From: Gnetum montanum | Lineage: Eukaryota; Streptophyta; Gnetopsida; Gnetales; Gnetaceae | Assembly: GCA_015680685.1 (NCBI GenBank) | Contig: MNCI01022649.1 | Span: 3,890-67,889, forward strand | DNA: 64,000 nt | Direction: 5' to 3' | Part shown: positions 1-11,978 of the stretch, one piece after another | Layout: every line of letters starts with the position of its first letter | How positions within the stretch are numbered: the first letter of the stretch is position 1 | The notes under the pieces: model-generated | What the model saw: the letters and a program-made list of their open reading frames with translations, nothing else | Database searches by the model: none | What the model was told of the DNA's origin: nothing | Program-made: the position numbers and the translations under genes

Positions 1-225
1 CTCCTGGTAGCATAGAAGATAAGCCAAAAATACCAAAAAAATCACATACCTCAGACTTGCTTAACCATACACCGTGACACTTACAAGCAAGCCTGGGAAG
101 ACAACGAACGATTAACCCCAAGTGTTTCTTGTGGCGTTAAGGCATTTAGTCTGCGGAGTTCGACCGGATCGCGTGTGTACGCTCGTTTCGTATGGTTGAG
201 TGTAGGGGTACCTCGCCACTGATCA
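1..225 (+). mobile_element. LTR 3' part (GATATC-family gypsy LTR), cut by window start
   Basis: These bases are the reverse complement of the start of the LTRs at 3227, 4518, 29257, 38343 and 58311: the block ending CCTCGCCACTGATCA matches their TGATGAGTGGCGAGG end. The parent element therefore runs on the plus strand, opposite in LTR orientation to the other copies. The terminal CTCATCA has mutated to CTGATCA. The rest of the LTR, including its U3 palindromes, lies outside the window. Confidence 0.8.
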
Positions 226-1549
226 CTTATCAACAAAGTCTTCTAACTATCTAGTCTAATGTAAAGTTGATCACAAATTGACTACCCATGATAGCATAAT
301 CCTTAAATTCTTGAAAGTTACTACCCCAACTCAACCATAATTAATAATAAAAAAATGTCCTAGCATACTTGCAACCTCCTTATCATCAATCTTCAAACAT
401 TCTCATAAGTTGATCTACAATGGTAATATTAAGTGATTATGCTACCAAGTAACCTCAACAAGTTTACAACATCTTGTAACTCAAGTAGAAAGGTGGCCAC
501 CATAATTACCTCTACGACTTATTCTAGCTAGGTGACTTTTTGACTATGCTTCTAAGCCCTAAGTCGATCCTTCTCCTAAACTAACTAGGTTTAAGTCTCA
601 TCTAGGAGCATCCTCAAGTAACTAGATCTAAATCTCTTTGAAGGATTAAGCACTTGTTGGAAGCTCACAAGAACCACATGTGCATGCTAACTTTTAAGAC
701 ACCTAACTCAGCCTCACCGATGTCTCATAATACATTGAGATTACTTACTAATAAGCTACTACATAGCCATGTACATAAATGATACCACATTAGGAATATA
801 TACTATTATTGGGGTGACATTACTTTGCATCTTTTGTAGCTTCTCCTATTGCTTCTAGGATTGACTCTTACACTGTAAAGAGTTTGAAAGATAATAAGAA
901 ATCATGTTAATATCATATCTATAGAGGAAGTAAAAAAGAATAAAAAAATCTACTAAATTTACAAACTAATAAGATAGTCTCCTCTAATGGAAAAGCATGC
1001 CAAGATCCCAAAGATAGGGCACTAGCAAGCACAAGATAGAGAAAACATAAATGAGATAAGTCATGTATATAGACCAAGTCATGTATATCCATACATGGAT
1101 TTTAGAAAGTTCTCACCTAAGACTTATTAATTAATCTACATCACATGTTACATGAGATAAGTATAACAGCATCATTTGCAAGGCCCACATCTATCATCTT
1201 GATAACAAGGTTAGTATATAAGAATAAAATGCATAATATAAATAAAATAAGATAAATGCTAAGTCACATGTTAATTCACAAGGAAAATGAGGTGAAACTA
1301 ATTAAAAGAAATACATTTATAATGTTTTTAGCCACACCAAATCATTTACAAAGTCTCAAGCAAAATATGAAATATTAGTAAATAGTGAAAATTACAAAAG
1401 TTAAAATGCAAAGTCACCTATCAAACATCATCACAATGAACTAATACTGACAAAAAGTAAATCACATTATTAAAGTATCATGCTAATTACACCAATTAGT
1501 AACTATGGTTCTAATAAGATAAAATTTCAAAATAATGCATGTTATAGAT

Positions 1550-1587
<38 letters not shown>

Positions 1588-2160
1588 NCTCTCTCCTACT
1601 TCCCCTCTTCCTCCCCATCCATAAGGAAAAGAACTCATATATCACTCATATAGGTAATGCATCATGTCAAATTATTATACCTCATTAATGAAATGTTGAA
1701 TCACGATAACTACCTTAAGTTGATGTCTTCTTGAGTAATTTTTACTTCTTTGTGCTTCCATTTTTTTCTTCTTTCTTAGACATTTCATTACCAACATAAA
1801 CATCATAATTATAATCATACAATTTATCAGCTCCTTCTAATATTTTTTTTATTAAAATTTTCCTTCTCTTTTCTTTAGTACTTCATCTCTCAACTTGCTT
1901 CAACAATTGCCATACTCTCATTACAAACTTGATAGTCAATCTACTCATTATTATTGCAACATTGCAATTCAAGTTTTTCATCCTTTTTAACAACTTATTG
2001 ATGATTCTTTAGAGCAACTATTTTTGCAACTCTTGAATCGAACCTTCTGCTCTAACATTTTTATTTTTTTTAGCATTGGATGCCACTTGCAATACTTAAC
2101 CAAACTCTAATTAGTAATCTACTATCATGCTTTAATACCAAAATATCACACCCTCATATT
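226..2160 (-). repeat. Non-coding dispersed repeat, copy A, possibly the internal part of a non-autonomous LTR element
   Basis: No protein signal is visible. About 270-1500 aligns, with many substitutions and indels, to 2690-6155 (copy B): shared blocks include the CCAAGTAACCT stretch near 445/2878 and the AGCACAAGATAG stretch near 1027/5495. At the right end the minus strand reads TTTTGGTATTAAAGC (about 2132-2148), close to the initiator-Met tRNA primer binding site TTGGTATCAGAGC and followed by non-coding sequence. That suggests a minus-strand LTR element whose 5' LTR begins near 2148. The LTR and the element's other end were not resolved. Confidence 0.5.
1549..1598. repeat. (CT)n microsatellite with an N
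   Basis: About 25 CT dinucleotides interrupted by an N at 1588. The true length is unknown because the N probably marks an assembly break inside the repeat. Confidence 0.95.
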
Positions 2161-2690
2161 TAACTTTATCTCCGTAATTAAATTTTTCTATTTTCTTCCT
2201 TTGATTTCATTATTATCCCTTTACTTTATTTAACTTATTCTTATTACCTTAACCTTTTGTAATTATTATCTTATTAGGAACTTAAGTTAGCTATCAAAAC
2301 AACTAGGGCATCAAGATACTCAAACATTGTTACTATTACATCCATGAAAAATGGATAGGGCTATAATAGCATGAGAATATATATATTATCCTTATCATAT
2401 GGCTTCAATTATTACAACATCAAAAGGAATAACTAGTAGTAAGACCTTAAATTTTCTACCAAGGTATTGGCAACCCATCATCCTCCTCTCTCCAGTGCTT
2501 GTACCAACACATCTACATGAATATTCATGCATAAAGAGTTAGCACTCTCCAAGTAGTTGGATTTACTTTGTTGTTCCTTGGAAGCCATGACTAGAATGAT
2601 CCAGCACAACTACAACAAACTATTAGTGTGCATTGACAAATCATCAAAGGGTAGTCTTACCAACCAAGTTTTTCAAGTATTAAAATGAAA
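2161..2690. other. AT-rich sequence without a gene
   Basis: No coding signal. The start (CACCCTCATATTT near 2152) resembles the TGTAACACCTCATATTT start at 63382, so this is probably an old LTR belonging to the element of copy A. Confidence 0.4.
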
Positions 2691-3226
2691 ATTAACATGA
2701 TCACATGTTAACTACCCCATGATAGTTGAATCCTAGGACTTCCGAAGGCTACTATCCCTGTCCAATCATAAGAGGTAATAATAGATGGCCTAGCCTACCT
2801 ATAATCTTCTCATTGTCAAACATCCTAAAACATTCTCATAATTGCATCTCTAATAGTTATATCAAGTAATTATGCTACCAAGTAACCTTAATAGGCTTAT
2901 AGCATCCTGTAGCCTAAGCAAGAATATCACCAAATTTTGGATTACACAATAGGGGTATTACAGTTACCTCTACTACTCATTTCATCTAGACAACCTATTA
3001 ACTACAATCCTAAGCCCCAACTCCATCCTCCGCCTAGGCTAACTAGGTCTAAGTCTCATTTAGAAATATCCTCAAGTAAATAGGTATGAGTCTCCCTGAA
3101 GAATTAAGGCTCATTAGAAACTTGTAAGAACAACATATGCATGTTTGCTTCCAAGACATTTAACTCAACCTTGTTGAGAGTACTTGCTACTAATCTACTA
3201 CTCAATCTCATGCATGTCTCATATCA

Positions 3227-4199
3227 TGATGAGTGGCGAGGTACCCCTACACTCAACCATACGAATACAAGCGTTACACGTGCAATCCAGTCGAACTCCG
3301 TAGACAAACTAGTTGTGGCACCTAGATAGTTAGCCTTAGGTCGTAGTTCGCTGTCTTCCCACCTGGACTAGTATTATCTTTGTCACGTATGATTTAGTCC
3401 AGAATGAGGTGTATGATGTGTTCTAACCTAATGCTACTCTTGAAGGTAATGGAAAATAAGATTAACTAAGCTAGGAGGAAAAGGGTAAGAGAATCTAAAC
3501 TAGCCTAAGTGCGATGAGCATCCATTCCTTGAGCATCCGTATACATCTTAGACTTCGTGCACGACTACCACTGGGATTACCAAGTGCAAATCCTAGGTAC
3601 CCTACTAAGTTACCAAGTAGTCACACTTAAATGCTCGTAATCAAGTCATACTCATTCCGTGTTTTAACATGAGATAAGGGTGAGAAGATATTAACTAGGA
3701 AAGCAGTAAATAACAATTAATTAAATGATTAAACTAAGTGAATGCTGCAATGATGAAGTAATCTCGATCTTTATTGTTGGTCATGTGCATGTCTAAGTAC
3801 GTCACACTTGAATAAGGATGCCGTACAATTACAATCACCACACTGGGGGTAGACACTAGAAAATATTCTATCTCTAGAGGGACAAAACTACCAGAGTTTT
3901 ACTAAGGGACTAAAACTAAGTTCGAAACAAGGGAGAGTCGCCTCTTATTTATAGAACTGGCAGTGGGCTGCGATATTGCATACGCGATATCATGGCGAGC
4001 ATGCGATATCGCATACATGATATCGTGTACACGACATCACGACTGATGTGATATCACGGCTGCGATATCGCGTACACGATATCGTGGCCCATGGGATATC
4101 ACGGCTGTGATATCACAATCGTGATATCACAACCACTACGATATCACAGTTGTGATATCACAGTAGTGATATCACAACTAGAAAATTCATGACTCATCA
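3227..4199 (-). mobile_element. Solo-type LTR with the richest GATATC palindrome array
   Basis: Plus strand starts TGATGAGTGGCGAGG and ends CTCATCA, matching the other family members. Read on the minus strand (element sense) it has a U3 with at least ten GATATC-centred palindromes (about 3970-4180), then a TATA box TCTATAAATAAGAGG (TATTTATA on plus at 3947-3954). No internal region adjoins it. Target duplication is unclear: TATCA lies directly left (3222-3226) and again at 4205-4209, five bases beyond the expected right end. Confidence 0.85.
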
Positions 4200-4512
4200 A
4201 CATGTATCATACAATCTACAAAACTCATAAGGATTACATGAGTCCTATATGACATTGAGGCTATTTGCTACTCAACCTCATATGCATCTCATACAATGTT
4301 AAGACTATCTACTACTATCAAGGTGATAATGCTTGCATCTTCTGTAACTTCTCTTATGGTCACTAGGATTAATTACCATATTACAAGGACTTGGAAAAAC
4401 AATAAGAAGTCATGTTAATATCATATCTATAAAGGAATTAAGAACAAAATAATACATCTACTAACTTCTCAATTTGATAAGATAGTCTACTCTAATAAAC
4501 AAGCTTCCTAAG

Positions 4513-5484
4513 ATCCCTGATGAGTGGCGAGGTACCCCTACACTCAACCATACGAAACGAGTGTAGCACGCGCGATCCGGTCGAACTCCGTAGACTAAAT
4601 GCCTAAACGCCACAAGGAACACTTGGGATTAATCGTTCGTTGTCTTCCCAGACTTACTTGTTGTTGTCACGGTGTATGGTTAAGCAAGTCTAAGGTATAT
4701 GATTTTTTTGGTATTTTTTCAGTTTTCTCCAATGCTAAGAGGTAAAGGGTTGAGAAACTAAAGCTAGTTCTAACTACAGCACTAAGTCCTAGCGTCAGCA
4801 TCCGTTTCCACTTACCGTACACACCCTGAACTGTGCAACTGTGGCTACCAAACGCTAATCGTTACTGGGATCACCACACGTAACGCACATGCTTGAAGCG
4901 ATCGTACTGAGGCACTTAACTAACCTAAGTGTGACAAGCAGCCGATTCCTTGACTAGCCGTACACATCCGTAGATGCTCATAATCAAGTCATACTTGTCC
5001 CACGTTCTAGGAGGAAAGGGTTGAGAGAATCTAATCGCGATGAGTAGCCGATTCCTTGGCTAGCCGTATACGTTCGTCAACGCTCGTAACCGAGTCGTAC
5101 TCATGCCGCATTACTAGGAAAGCAGTAAATAACATTAATTAAACCTATCCATGCACTGCAAGGTTTATCCAAAAATATTGTCTTTATTGCTGTACACAAC
5201 TTGCGTTCAGGTACAAAGCTGCTCGAATAAAGAACCGTTCACTTGGGGGACTCCTACTGCGGGCACATGGAAAATATTCTATCTCTGGGGTGATCAATCC
5301 GCCAGAGCTTCGCTACTTTACGCCTAGGATGAGAAATGAGGGGAGTGCCGCCTCTTATTTATAGATATGGCGGCAGACCGCGATATCACGTACGCGATAT
5401 CGCAGGGAAAGACGCGATATCGCGTCGGCCGTGATATCGCGTACGCGATATCGCAGCTTGTGCAATCTACGTCTCATCAATCCC
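4513..5484 (-). mobile_element. Solo LTR (4518-5479) with perfect target duplication ATCCC
   Basis: The 962-bp LTR runs from TGATGAG to CTCATCA and is flanked by ATCCC at 4513-4517 and 5480-5484. Deleting the LTR plus one duplication restores collinearity with copy A of the host repeat (near 1008-1030). U3 palindromes GCGATATCGC/CGCGATATC at about 5379-5455 precede, in element sense, a TATA box (TATTTATA on plus, 5357-5364). This is the cleanest family copy. A solo LTR is normally left by recombination between the two LTRs of a full element. Confidence 0.95.
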
Positions 5485-5668
5485 CAAGCATAAGATACTA
5501 GTAAGCACAAGATAGGAAAAACATAAATGAAAAATATTATGTGAGAGAGCTATCCCTAATACTAGCTTATATAAACCAAGTCATGTATGTACATGCCTTT
5601 TAAAATGTTTCGATCTAGAACTTATCAATTAACCTACATCATATGCTAGATGAGGTAAGGATAATAAT

Positions 5669-5815
5669 GAGATGTTAGCCTAGTGGTAAGACACTTGATT
5701 TGGAAGCTCTAGGTCATGAATTTAATTTTGATGGATAATGCTAAGTTATATAAAGTTATATCTTGAGGCGTATCTATGTTTCACTTGTTTAAGTCCCAAC
5801 ACCCTCATTATTTGT
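5669..5815 (+). mobile_element. tRNA-derived SINE
   Basis: The head holds a Pol III A-box-like TTAGCCTAGTGGTAAG, followed about 30 bp later by a degenerate B-box (AGGTCATGAATTTAATTTT). The tail is TATGTTTCACTTGTTTAAGTCCCAACACC. Head and tail both recur at 14826-15204, 19437-19585 and 57535-57633 (minus). The combination of tRNA-like head and shared unrelated tail is the SINE signature. Confidence 0.7.
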
Positions 5816-6155
5816 GGAGCCTACATCCAATTTTCCTATCTTTATTAGAGACAACCATGTTAGTAGATCAGGACAAAATGCATAATATAAAGAAAATAAG
5901 ATAAAGTATAAATCACACATCAATTTACAATGTAAAGGAGATGAGACTAATTAAAATGAATGCATTTATAAAGTCCTATACCATACCAAACCATTTACAA
6001 AGTTTCAAGATAAATATGAAATATTATCAAATAGTAAAAATTACAAAAATTAAAATGCAAAGTCTCATGTCAAGCATTATCACAAAGGAGTGAAACTCAT
6101 AAAAATAAAATCATGTTGTAAAAGTATCATGCCAATTACACTAATTATTAGGAAG

Positions 6156-6489
6156 GTGTCAAACCCCAAAAAAATATTAATACTAAGCAAAGAAATTTAG
6201 AGTACATTACCAACTTAATATTAAATAGACCTCATTAAAACTTATGGAAACAAAAAGGCTTTTTGATTTTATGAGTATTTACTCAAGTATATAACCTTAC
6301 AATTGGTACTTTGAAAACGTAAGAGAAGATAATTAATTGTTAGTAGGGAGGAAGATCCTAGTTCTAATAAAATTTACATCATTTTTCAACATCTATGCTT
6401 AAAATTAAAATAGCAAAAGGATTCAACATAGAAAATTATGGCTTAATATCCATATTTGTTTCAAAGTAAGAAAGTTTTACCACTAGTGG
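6156..6489. other. AT-rich sequence without a gene
   Basis: No coding or repeat signal that I could support. Confidence 0.4.
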
Positions 6490-7650
6490 AAAACATTCAC
6501 CTCATCAGGTATTTTTGATCTTACATCAAGAATCGTTACCATGAACTATAACTTTCTTATCAATACTAGTTTTAATCTTTGAGTTAAAAGCATTCTTGCC
6601 AAATAAGAAAAAAATTGTCTTATGAGCTATCTTCCTAGGATGCTTAAAACTTTCTCTAGTACTAGAAAAAATATGCATAGGAGCTTTTGTCTTCTATGGA
6701 TTCTTTATAGCCATTTAATCATTCTTATCATTAACATTAATTTTAATTTTCATATCTTCAACTTTATATTATTTTTTTCTATCTTCAACTTGAACACACT
6801 TTTTTCTTTAGAATATTTTTTCTTAAGTAGAAAATGATAAGTATTAAAAAAAAGCATCCTTTATGATGATAAAATTTGTAATAATTAACTAAATGTAATT
6901 CTTTCTTCCTGCTTAATACTAATTCTTTTTTATGATTGAAAAAGTTGATTTCAACAAAAACAATTGTCTATGAAAATCAAAATTTATAGAAATAGACTCC
7001 ATATGCTTAATTGAACTAAGAACAATAACAATTTTTTGCTTAGCTTTTTAAAAAATTAAAAAAATATTAGATAATTTGAAAAAACATGGAACTTTAACAT
7101 ATTCTTCAAATTGAACATCAAAATCTAAAGCTCACTTACAAATAATCAACACTACATGCTTATGTATAAAAGACCATATATCTAGGACACTTTGCACCAT
7201 CAAAGCATTACCTAACTCAACAAATAGAAAAAATAAGAATAATACCTAGCATGAAGGACTTAGATGTCAAGTTTTTTCACCACATCATTAAACTACAAAA
7301 TAAAACTTTAATTACAAGAAAGGTAATCCTAAATATGAAAAAATACATATTGTTATGAAAGATTAACAACTAATAACTCATATACATTATCAAGAAGAAC
7401 AAAATTAAGTGTCTTAGTTGCATCAACATCACTAGAAGAAGGTATCACAATTTTTTCCTTGCTTATAAATCTTAATTTTGAGAATTAACAAAAATTTCTA
7501 CATCAATAAAAGAAGCAAAAATTTCTACATTAATTGAAGAAGTAAGGAGTAATATAGAATTTTCCTATGGAGAATTCTAGAGAAATCAAATCTACTAGAG
7601 GAAAATCAAAGAAAGAAAATCAAATCTACTAAAAATTTAATTACACCAAT
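6490..7650 (-). pseudogene. LINE ORF1-like remnant, copy I
   Basis: On the minus strand this matches the two plus-strand copies at 10370-13740 and 20560-21900. It includes a block translating as VEINFFNHKKELVL then YKFYHHKGCFF, the decayed counterpart of the zinc knuckle that follows the DUF4283-like domain in plant LINE ORF1. In autonomous LINEs this protein binds the element RNA. Stops and frameshifts are frequent, so it is dead. Adjoining LINE RT sequence (8340-9765) is on the same strand but lies upstream, the wrong order for one element, so they are probably separate insertions. Confidence 0.6.
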
Positions 7651-8339
7651 TGTTAAGTCAAAGTATTTTTGGTTTTTACATTGAAAAAAAACCTTAGTTT
7701 TAACATATTTCTAAGATATAATTTATAAAAATTAAAATTATACATCTTACTAAATAAATTATAAGCTAGTTAGAATCATACTTGAGGAATTGTTATATTC
7801 TATTATAATTCTTCTAACATATCATGTTGGCTATATGTCTTAGGATGTATGTATAGTCAACTTATTTCAAGTTTTGACCCCTCCCCAAAGCCTTCCCAAA
7901 TAAACTATATTCCATTTGTTATGCAAGGTTTTTCTATGATCATTGTTTATAAATTGAAACTAAATTTAAATTTTTACTTACATCCATAACTAAACATTTG
8001 TAATGATAATGCTTTGGGAAACTACCACTCAACACCCATAAGCCCCAAAGTCACTAAGTGTTCCAAAGTGAACTCAATGTGGACTACACCTCAGTGTCCT
8101 CAACAACCTACAATCACAACAAGAGTATACAACACATATATCACCCATTATTCTATAAATTAGGAGTGTCACGAGGATGACTTGATAACCATATAAGTGA
8201 ATGAACCAACATAACAAACACATGCATAACATACACAAAGAGCACTAGTAAACACATAAAACATTGTTTCTTAAGAGAGCTAAGAGATATGCCTATGCTA
8301 CATATGTCTAGCCCTTTATCCTTACTCCATAGATAAGGG
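7651..8339. other. AT-rich sequence, no gene; possible SINE tail
   Basis: The TAGTCAACTTATTTCAAGTTTTGACC stretch near 7855-7882 resembles the tail of the SINE family. Nothing coding was seen. Confidence 0.35.
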
Positions 8340-9765
8340 GTGGTGCTTGATTCTTGTCAACTTTAAATAAATTCTCAAGATTAGAAATTAATATTTCAAA
8401 ATTATTTTTCTTATTTTTATTCAAATCATAAAGGCTAGAAGCTTCATTCCAAGTAATCCATTTATCATGAATACATAATAAAAAACTACAGTGATACCAA
8501 ATCTACTCTAAGAAGTATACAATTTAGATGTATCAGTAGCCCAAGCTCCTTCATTAAAAGGAAGCCACCATGAGCTGATTTTCTTAAGCATATCTTCTGA
8601 AACTATAATATGATTGTAATTTCGATATTTACTAAGCATGCACTATTTCATCCAAATTTATTTAAGAATTAAAGAACCTTGAATAAAAATGGCTTAAGGA
8701 AAAAAAAGACAATGAAGAAAGATATTAGAAGACCAACTATTATCATTATTAGGTTTTCCTTACATAAGTCTATTTCTTAAAAGGAGCATCCAAACATCAT
8801 CTCCACAAATGTACTTTGCAATCCATTTTGTTGCAAGAGAAATACCTTGGTTATAATAATTAATGAGGCCAAGTTCTCCATCTTTCTTGCTACTAGTGCA
8901 AATATCCCAAGAAACTCTAGAAACATCTTATCTATGTTGCTTAGCAAACCAAAGAAACTGATGGATAATACAATTCATTCTTTCATAAGAATTTTTAGAA
9001 TAAGCCCAACAACTGGAGTAATAAACATGAGTTTATTGAAGCATTTTCTTAATAATTAAAACTTTGCCAAAAAGTGTGAGCTTATTTTTCCATTTATCAA
9101 GCTTCTCTTCAATTTTATCAACCACATAATTCCAAAAAATAGTAAGCATAGACTCAAAAGAAAAAAAGTATTCCTAAAATTTTGAAAACAAAATCTTTTT
9201 TCAAAATTTTCTAAGGCTTGAGAGTAACCTACTCATCAATATTGTCATTACAATAAATAGTAGATTTTTGTCAATTGATTCAAGAGCTAGATAATATGCA
9301 GTAATCCTTCACTCTAGCTAAAAACTTATTGATATGTTGTAGAGAATTGTTGATCATAAAAAAGAATCATCTACAAAGTGCATGTTAAGCAATTACGTAC
9401 CTTGATCATCAATTGAGATTCCCTTGATAAAATTCCTCTATAGATCATAATGTAGATTATGTGAAAAAAGATAGGAAGGTAGAGAACAACCTTAACAAAC
9501 TAATCATTGAAGAGAAAAAGAGGACGTTAATCAAAAATTAGTAGTAACTTGAGCATTAGCATTAGTGAGCAAGATACAGACAAGTTGAATAAAATAATCA
9601 CTAGATCCCAATTTATGAAGACAAGAAATAATAAAATTCTCTTCAATCCTAACTTAAGCTTTAGCATAATCTAACTTAATAAAAGAAATTTCTTGGTCAA
9701 TATTAGAAGGCCACTACATTCCCTCCCAATTCTACTTAAATTTTTTAAAAAGATTTTGTGTTGAC
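8340..9765 (-). pseudogene. LINE (L1-type) reverse transcriptase remnant
   Basis: Minus-strand translation from about 9700 downward gives, with stops and shifts, plant LINE RT motifs in order: FIKLDYAKA (usual FxKxDxxKAFDxV), then IQLVCILLTNANAQV, FSLQ, NFIKGISIDDQGT, and LLNMHFVDDSFF, where FVDD stands for the catalytic (F/Y)ADD. Farther along, IHDKWITWNEASSLYDL (about 8420-8470) is the thumb/post-RT region. This would be ORF2, which reverse transcribes the element at nicked target DNA. No endonuclease domain is seen and the copy is 5'-truncated near 9765, as LINE copies often are. Not functional. Confidence 0.75.
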
Positions 9766-10369
9766 TATATACCTAGAGAATACAAATAGTCATCTAGTTT
9801 TGGTTTAGATCCTTTCCCTTTCCAAATTATTTGGCTCACTTGGTTTGCTAGGTGACTTGTGATTGTGCAAATCATAAGTCTGATCCCCAAGAGTTATTTT
9901 AAGACACCACTATTATATTCCTTCATGGGTTCATATCTCATGTATAATTATGTAGAAATAATTCTTATAATTTAGACCCTATGTACAAGTACATAACAAT
10001 AATTCTTCTAATTCCTCTGGCAAGTAATACTTAAAAAGATACATGCATTATTACCAATCATTATTTTAAAAAATTTAAACTAGTTAGCAAGGTTGGGCAT
10101 TTCTTAATCTATTGATCTTTTTAAGACCCTGCTTAGTAGAATGAGCATTAATCCTTTGGGTAATGACTCTTCTCTCAAATTGGCTGGTGAGGTATTACTC
10201 ACTTGAAGAGAGTGATGATGTGACTTGTGATACATAAGTCATAGGTTTCATCCTAAAAGATATGCTAATATTATATTGTTATATTTTTCTAAAATTCTTC
10301 TAAAGTATCCTTTTAGCTATATGTTGTAAGTATACTTATAGTTAAATTGTTTGAGGCTTTAAAGTAATA
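9766..10369. other. AT-rich sequence with a short dispersed repeat
   Basis: No gene. The block around 10125-10175 (TAGAATGAGCATTAATCC) recurs near 60136-60175 and 60436-60480, so it belongs to an unnamed dispersed repeat. Confidence 0.4.
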
Positions 10370-10799
10370 ACATTTTTTCTCTAATAAATTTGATGTTTCC
10401 TCAGTGGATTTGATTTTTTTCTAGTAAATCTAATGTTTCTCCAATGGATTTAATTTTTATGAAAAATTTGATTTTTCTTTGATAAATCTAATTTCTCTAA
10501 AATTCCCCTATGAGGGATTCTTTATTACTCCCAACTTCTTCAACCAATGTTCAAAATTTTACTTTTTCTATTGATGTGAAAATTGTTGCTGATTCTTAAA
10601 ATGTAAAATTATAAGCTAGTGCAAAAAAATTTATGGTGCCTTCTTCTAGTGATTTTGTAGAAACTAAATAAAACACCACAAAATTTCGAGCTTAGTATTT
10701 TTTCAACAAGAAGCAGGTCCTTGGGACTCACAGACGACCATGGCTACATCTGGTACCAAACATGACAACTTCGGAGATCAGATGCTTAATTTTCACTAA

Positions 10800-11915
10800 G
10801 TATGCATTTTCAGCGAATACGCTCAAAGTGCACATTCACAGCGTATTCGCCCAGTGTATACGCTCAAGTTCACAGCGTATGTGCCCAGTGTATACGCCCG
10901 ATGTTCACAGCGTACACGACCAGCGTACACACCTCACAAGTACGTTTAGCTTGTACGACTTATGCATACGCCTGGCATGCAATCCCCGAAGACGGCATGG
11001 AAATAGCACTGCAAAACAAGACTTGGTACAAGGTAGCAACCATCAGCGTATACGCCCCGACATATACGCCCAGCATCCTTCAGCGTATACGCTCCGGTGT
11101 ATACGATCAGCATTCTTCAACGTATACACTCCAGCGTATACGCTCAACATCCACAGCGTATATGCCAAGCGTATACGCCCAGCACATCCAGCATATACGC
11201 TCAGCACATCAATCGTATACGCTCAGCACATCAATCGTATACGCTCAGCACATCAATCGTATACGCTCAGCACATCAAGCGTATACGCTCAGCAAATCCA
11301 ACGTATACGCTCAGCACATCAATCGTATACGCTCAGCACATCCAACGTATACGCTCAGCACATCCAACGTATACGCTCAGCACATCAATCGTATACGCTC
11401 AGCACATCCAACGTATACGCTCAGCACATCCAACGTATACGCTCAGCACATCAATCGTATACGCTCAGCACATCCAACGTATACGCTCAGCACATCAATC
11501 GTATACGCTCAGCACATCAAGCGTATACGCTCAGCACATCAATCGTATACGCTCAGCACATCAAGCGTATACGCTCAGCACATCCAACGTATACGCTCAG
11601 CACATCAAGCGTATACGCTCAGCAAATCCAACGTATACGCTCAGCACATCCAACGTATACGCTCAGCACATCCAACGTATACGCTCAGCACATCAATCGT
11701 ATACGCTCAGCACATCCAACGTATACGCTCAGCACATCAAGCGTATACGCTCAGCACATCCAACGTATACGCTCAGCACATCCAACGTATACGCTCAGCA
11801 CATCAATCGTATACGCTCAGCACATCAATCGTATACGCTCAGCACATCAAGCGTATACGCCTAGCACATCCAGCATATACGCCCAGAGTCTACACCCGCT
11901 TGATACAGCGTATAC
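10800..11915. repeat. 22-bp tandem repeat array, GTATACGCTCAGCACATCAA-type
   Basis: About 29 near-identical 22-bp units run from about 11196 to 11860, with degenerate units on both sides from about 10810. Each holds the palindrome CGTATACG followed by CTCAGCACATC. Units differ mainly in their last bases, giving three types (CAATC, CAAGC, CCAAC) in an irregular order; one rarer variant (AGCAAATCCAAC) occurs twice, indicating block duplication. Because 22 is not a multiple of three and the unit has no stop in any forward frame, all three plus frames stay open (10762-12003, 10802-12091, 11097-11864); these are not genes. Confidence 0.95.
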
Positions 11916-11978
11916 GCTCAGCAAATGTAATATACTATACACTTGTAAATGTCATTCTTTCGCACCCGGTCAACCCGC

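Larger units (their letters stand above)
2690..6155. repeat. Non-coding dispersed repeat, copy B, with two nested LTRs and a SINE
   Basis: Diverged copy of 270-1500 in the same orientation. Its collinearity with copy A is broken exactly where the LTRs at 3227-4199 and 4518-5479 and the SINE at about 5669-5815 sit, which supports these as later insertions. There is no coding signal of its own. Homology fades near 6155. Confidence 0.65.

Noticed and set aside
3960-4185. Replication origin or telomere/centromere satellite from the GATATC arrays
   Set aside because: The arrays occur only inside LTR U3 regions next to the TATA box, in every copy of the family, so a promoter-associated role is simpler.
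5669-5745. tRNA gene
   Set aside because: A-box-like and degenerate B-box-like sequence is present, but there is no cloverleaf, and the tail is shared with other copies, so it is a SINE.
8847-9059. 70-residue plus-strand frame
   Set aside because: Antisense to the LINE RT remnant, whose motifs read on the minus strand.
11185-11870. CRISPR-like array
   Set aside because: Units are contiguous at 22 bp with no unique spacers, and the context is a plant nuclear LTR.
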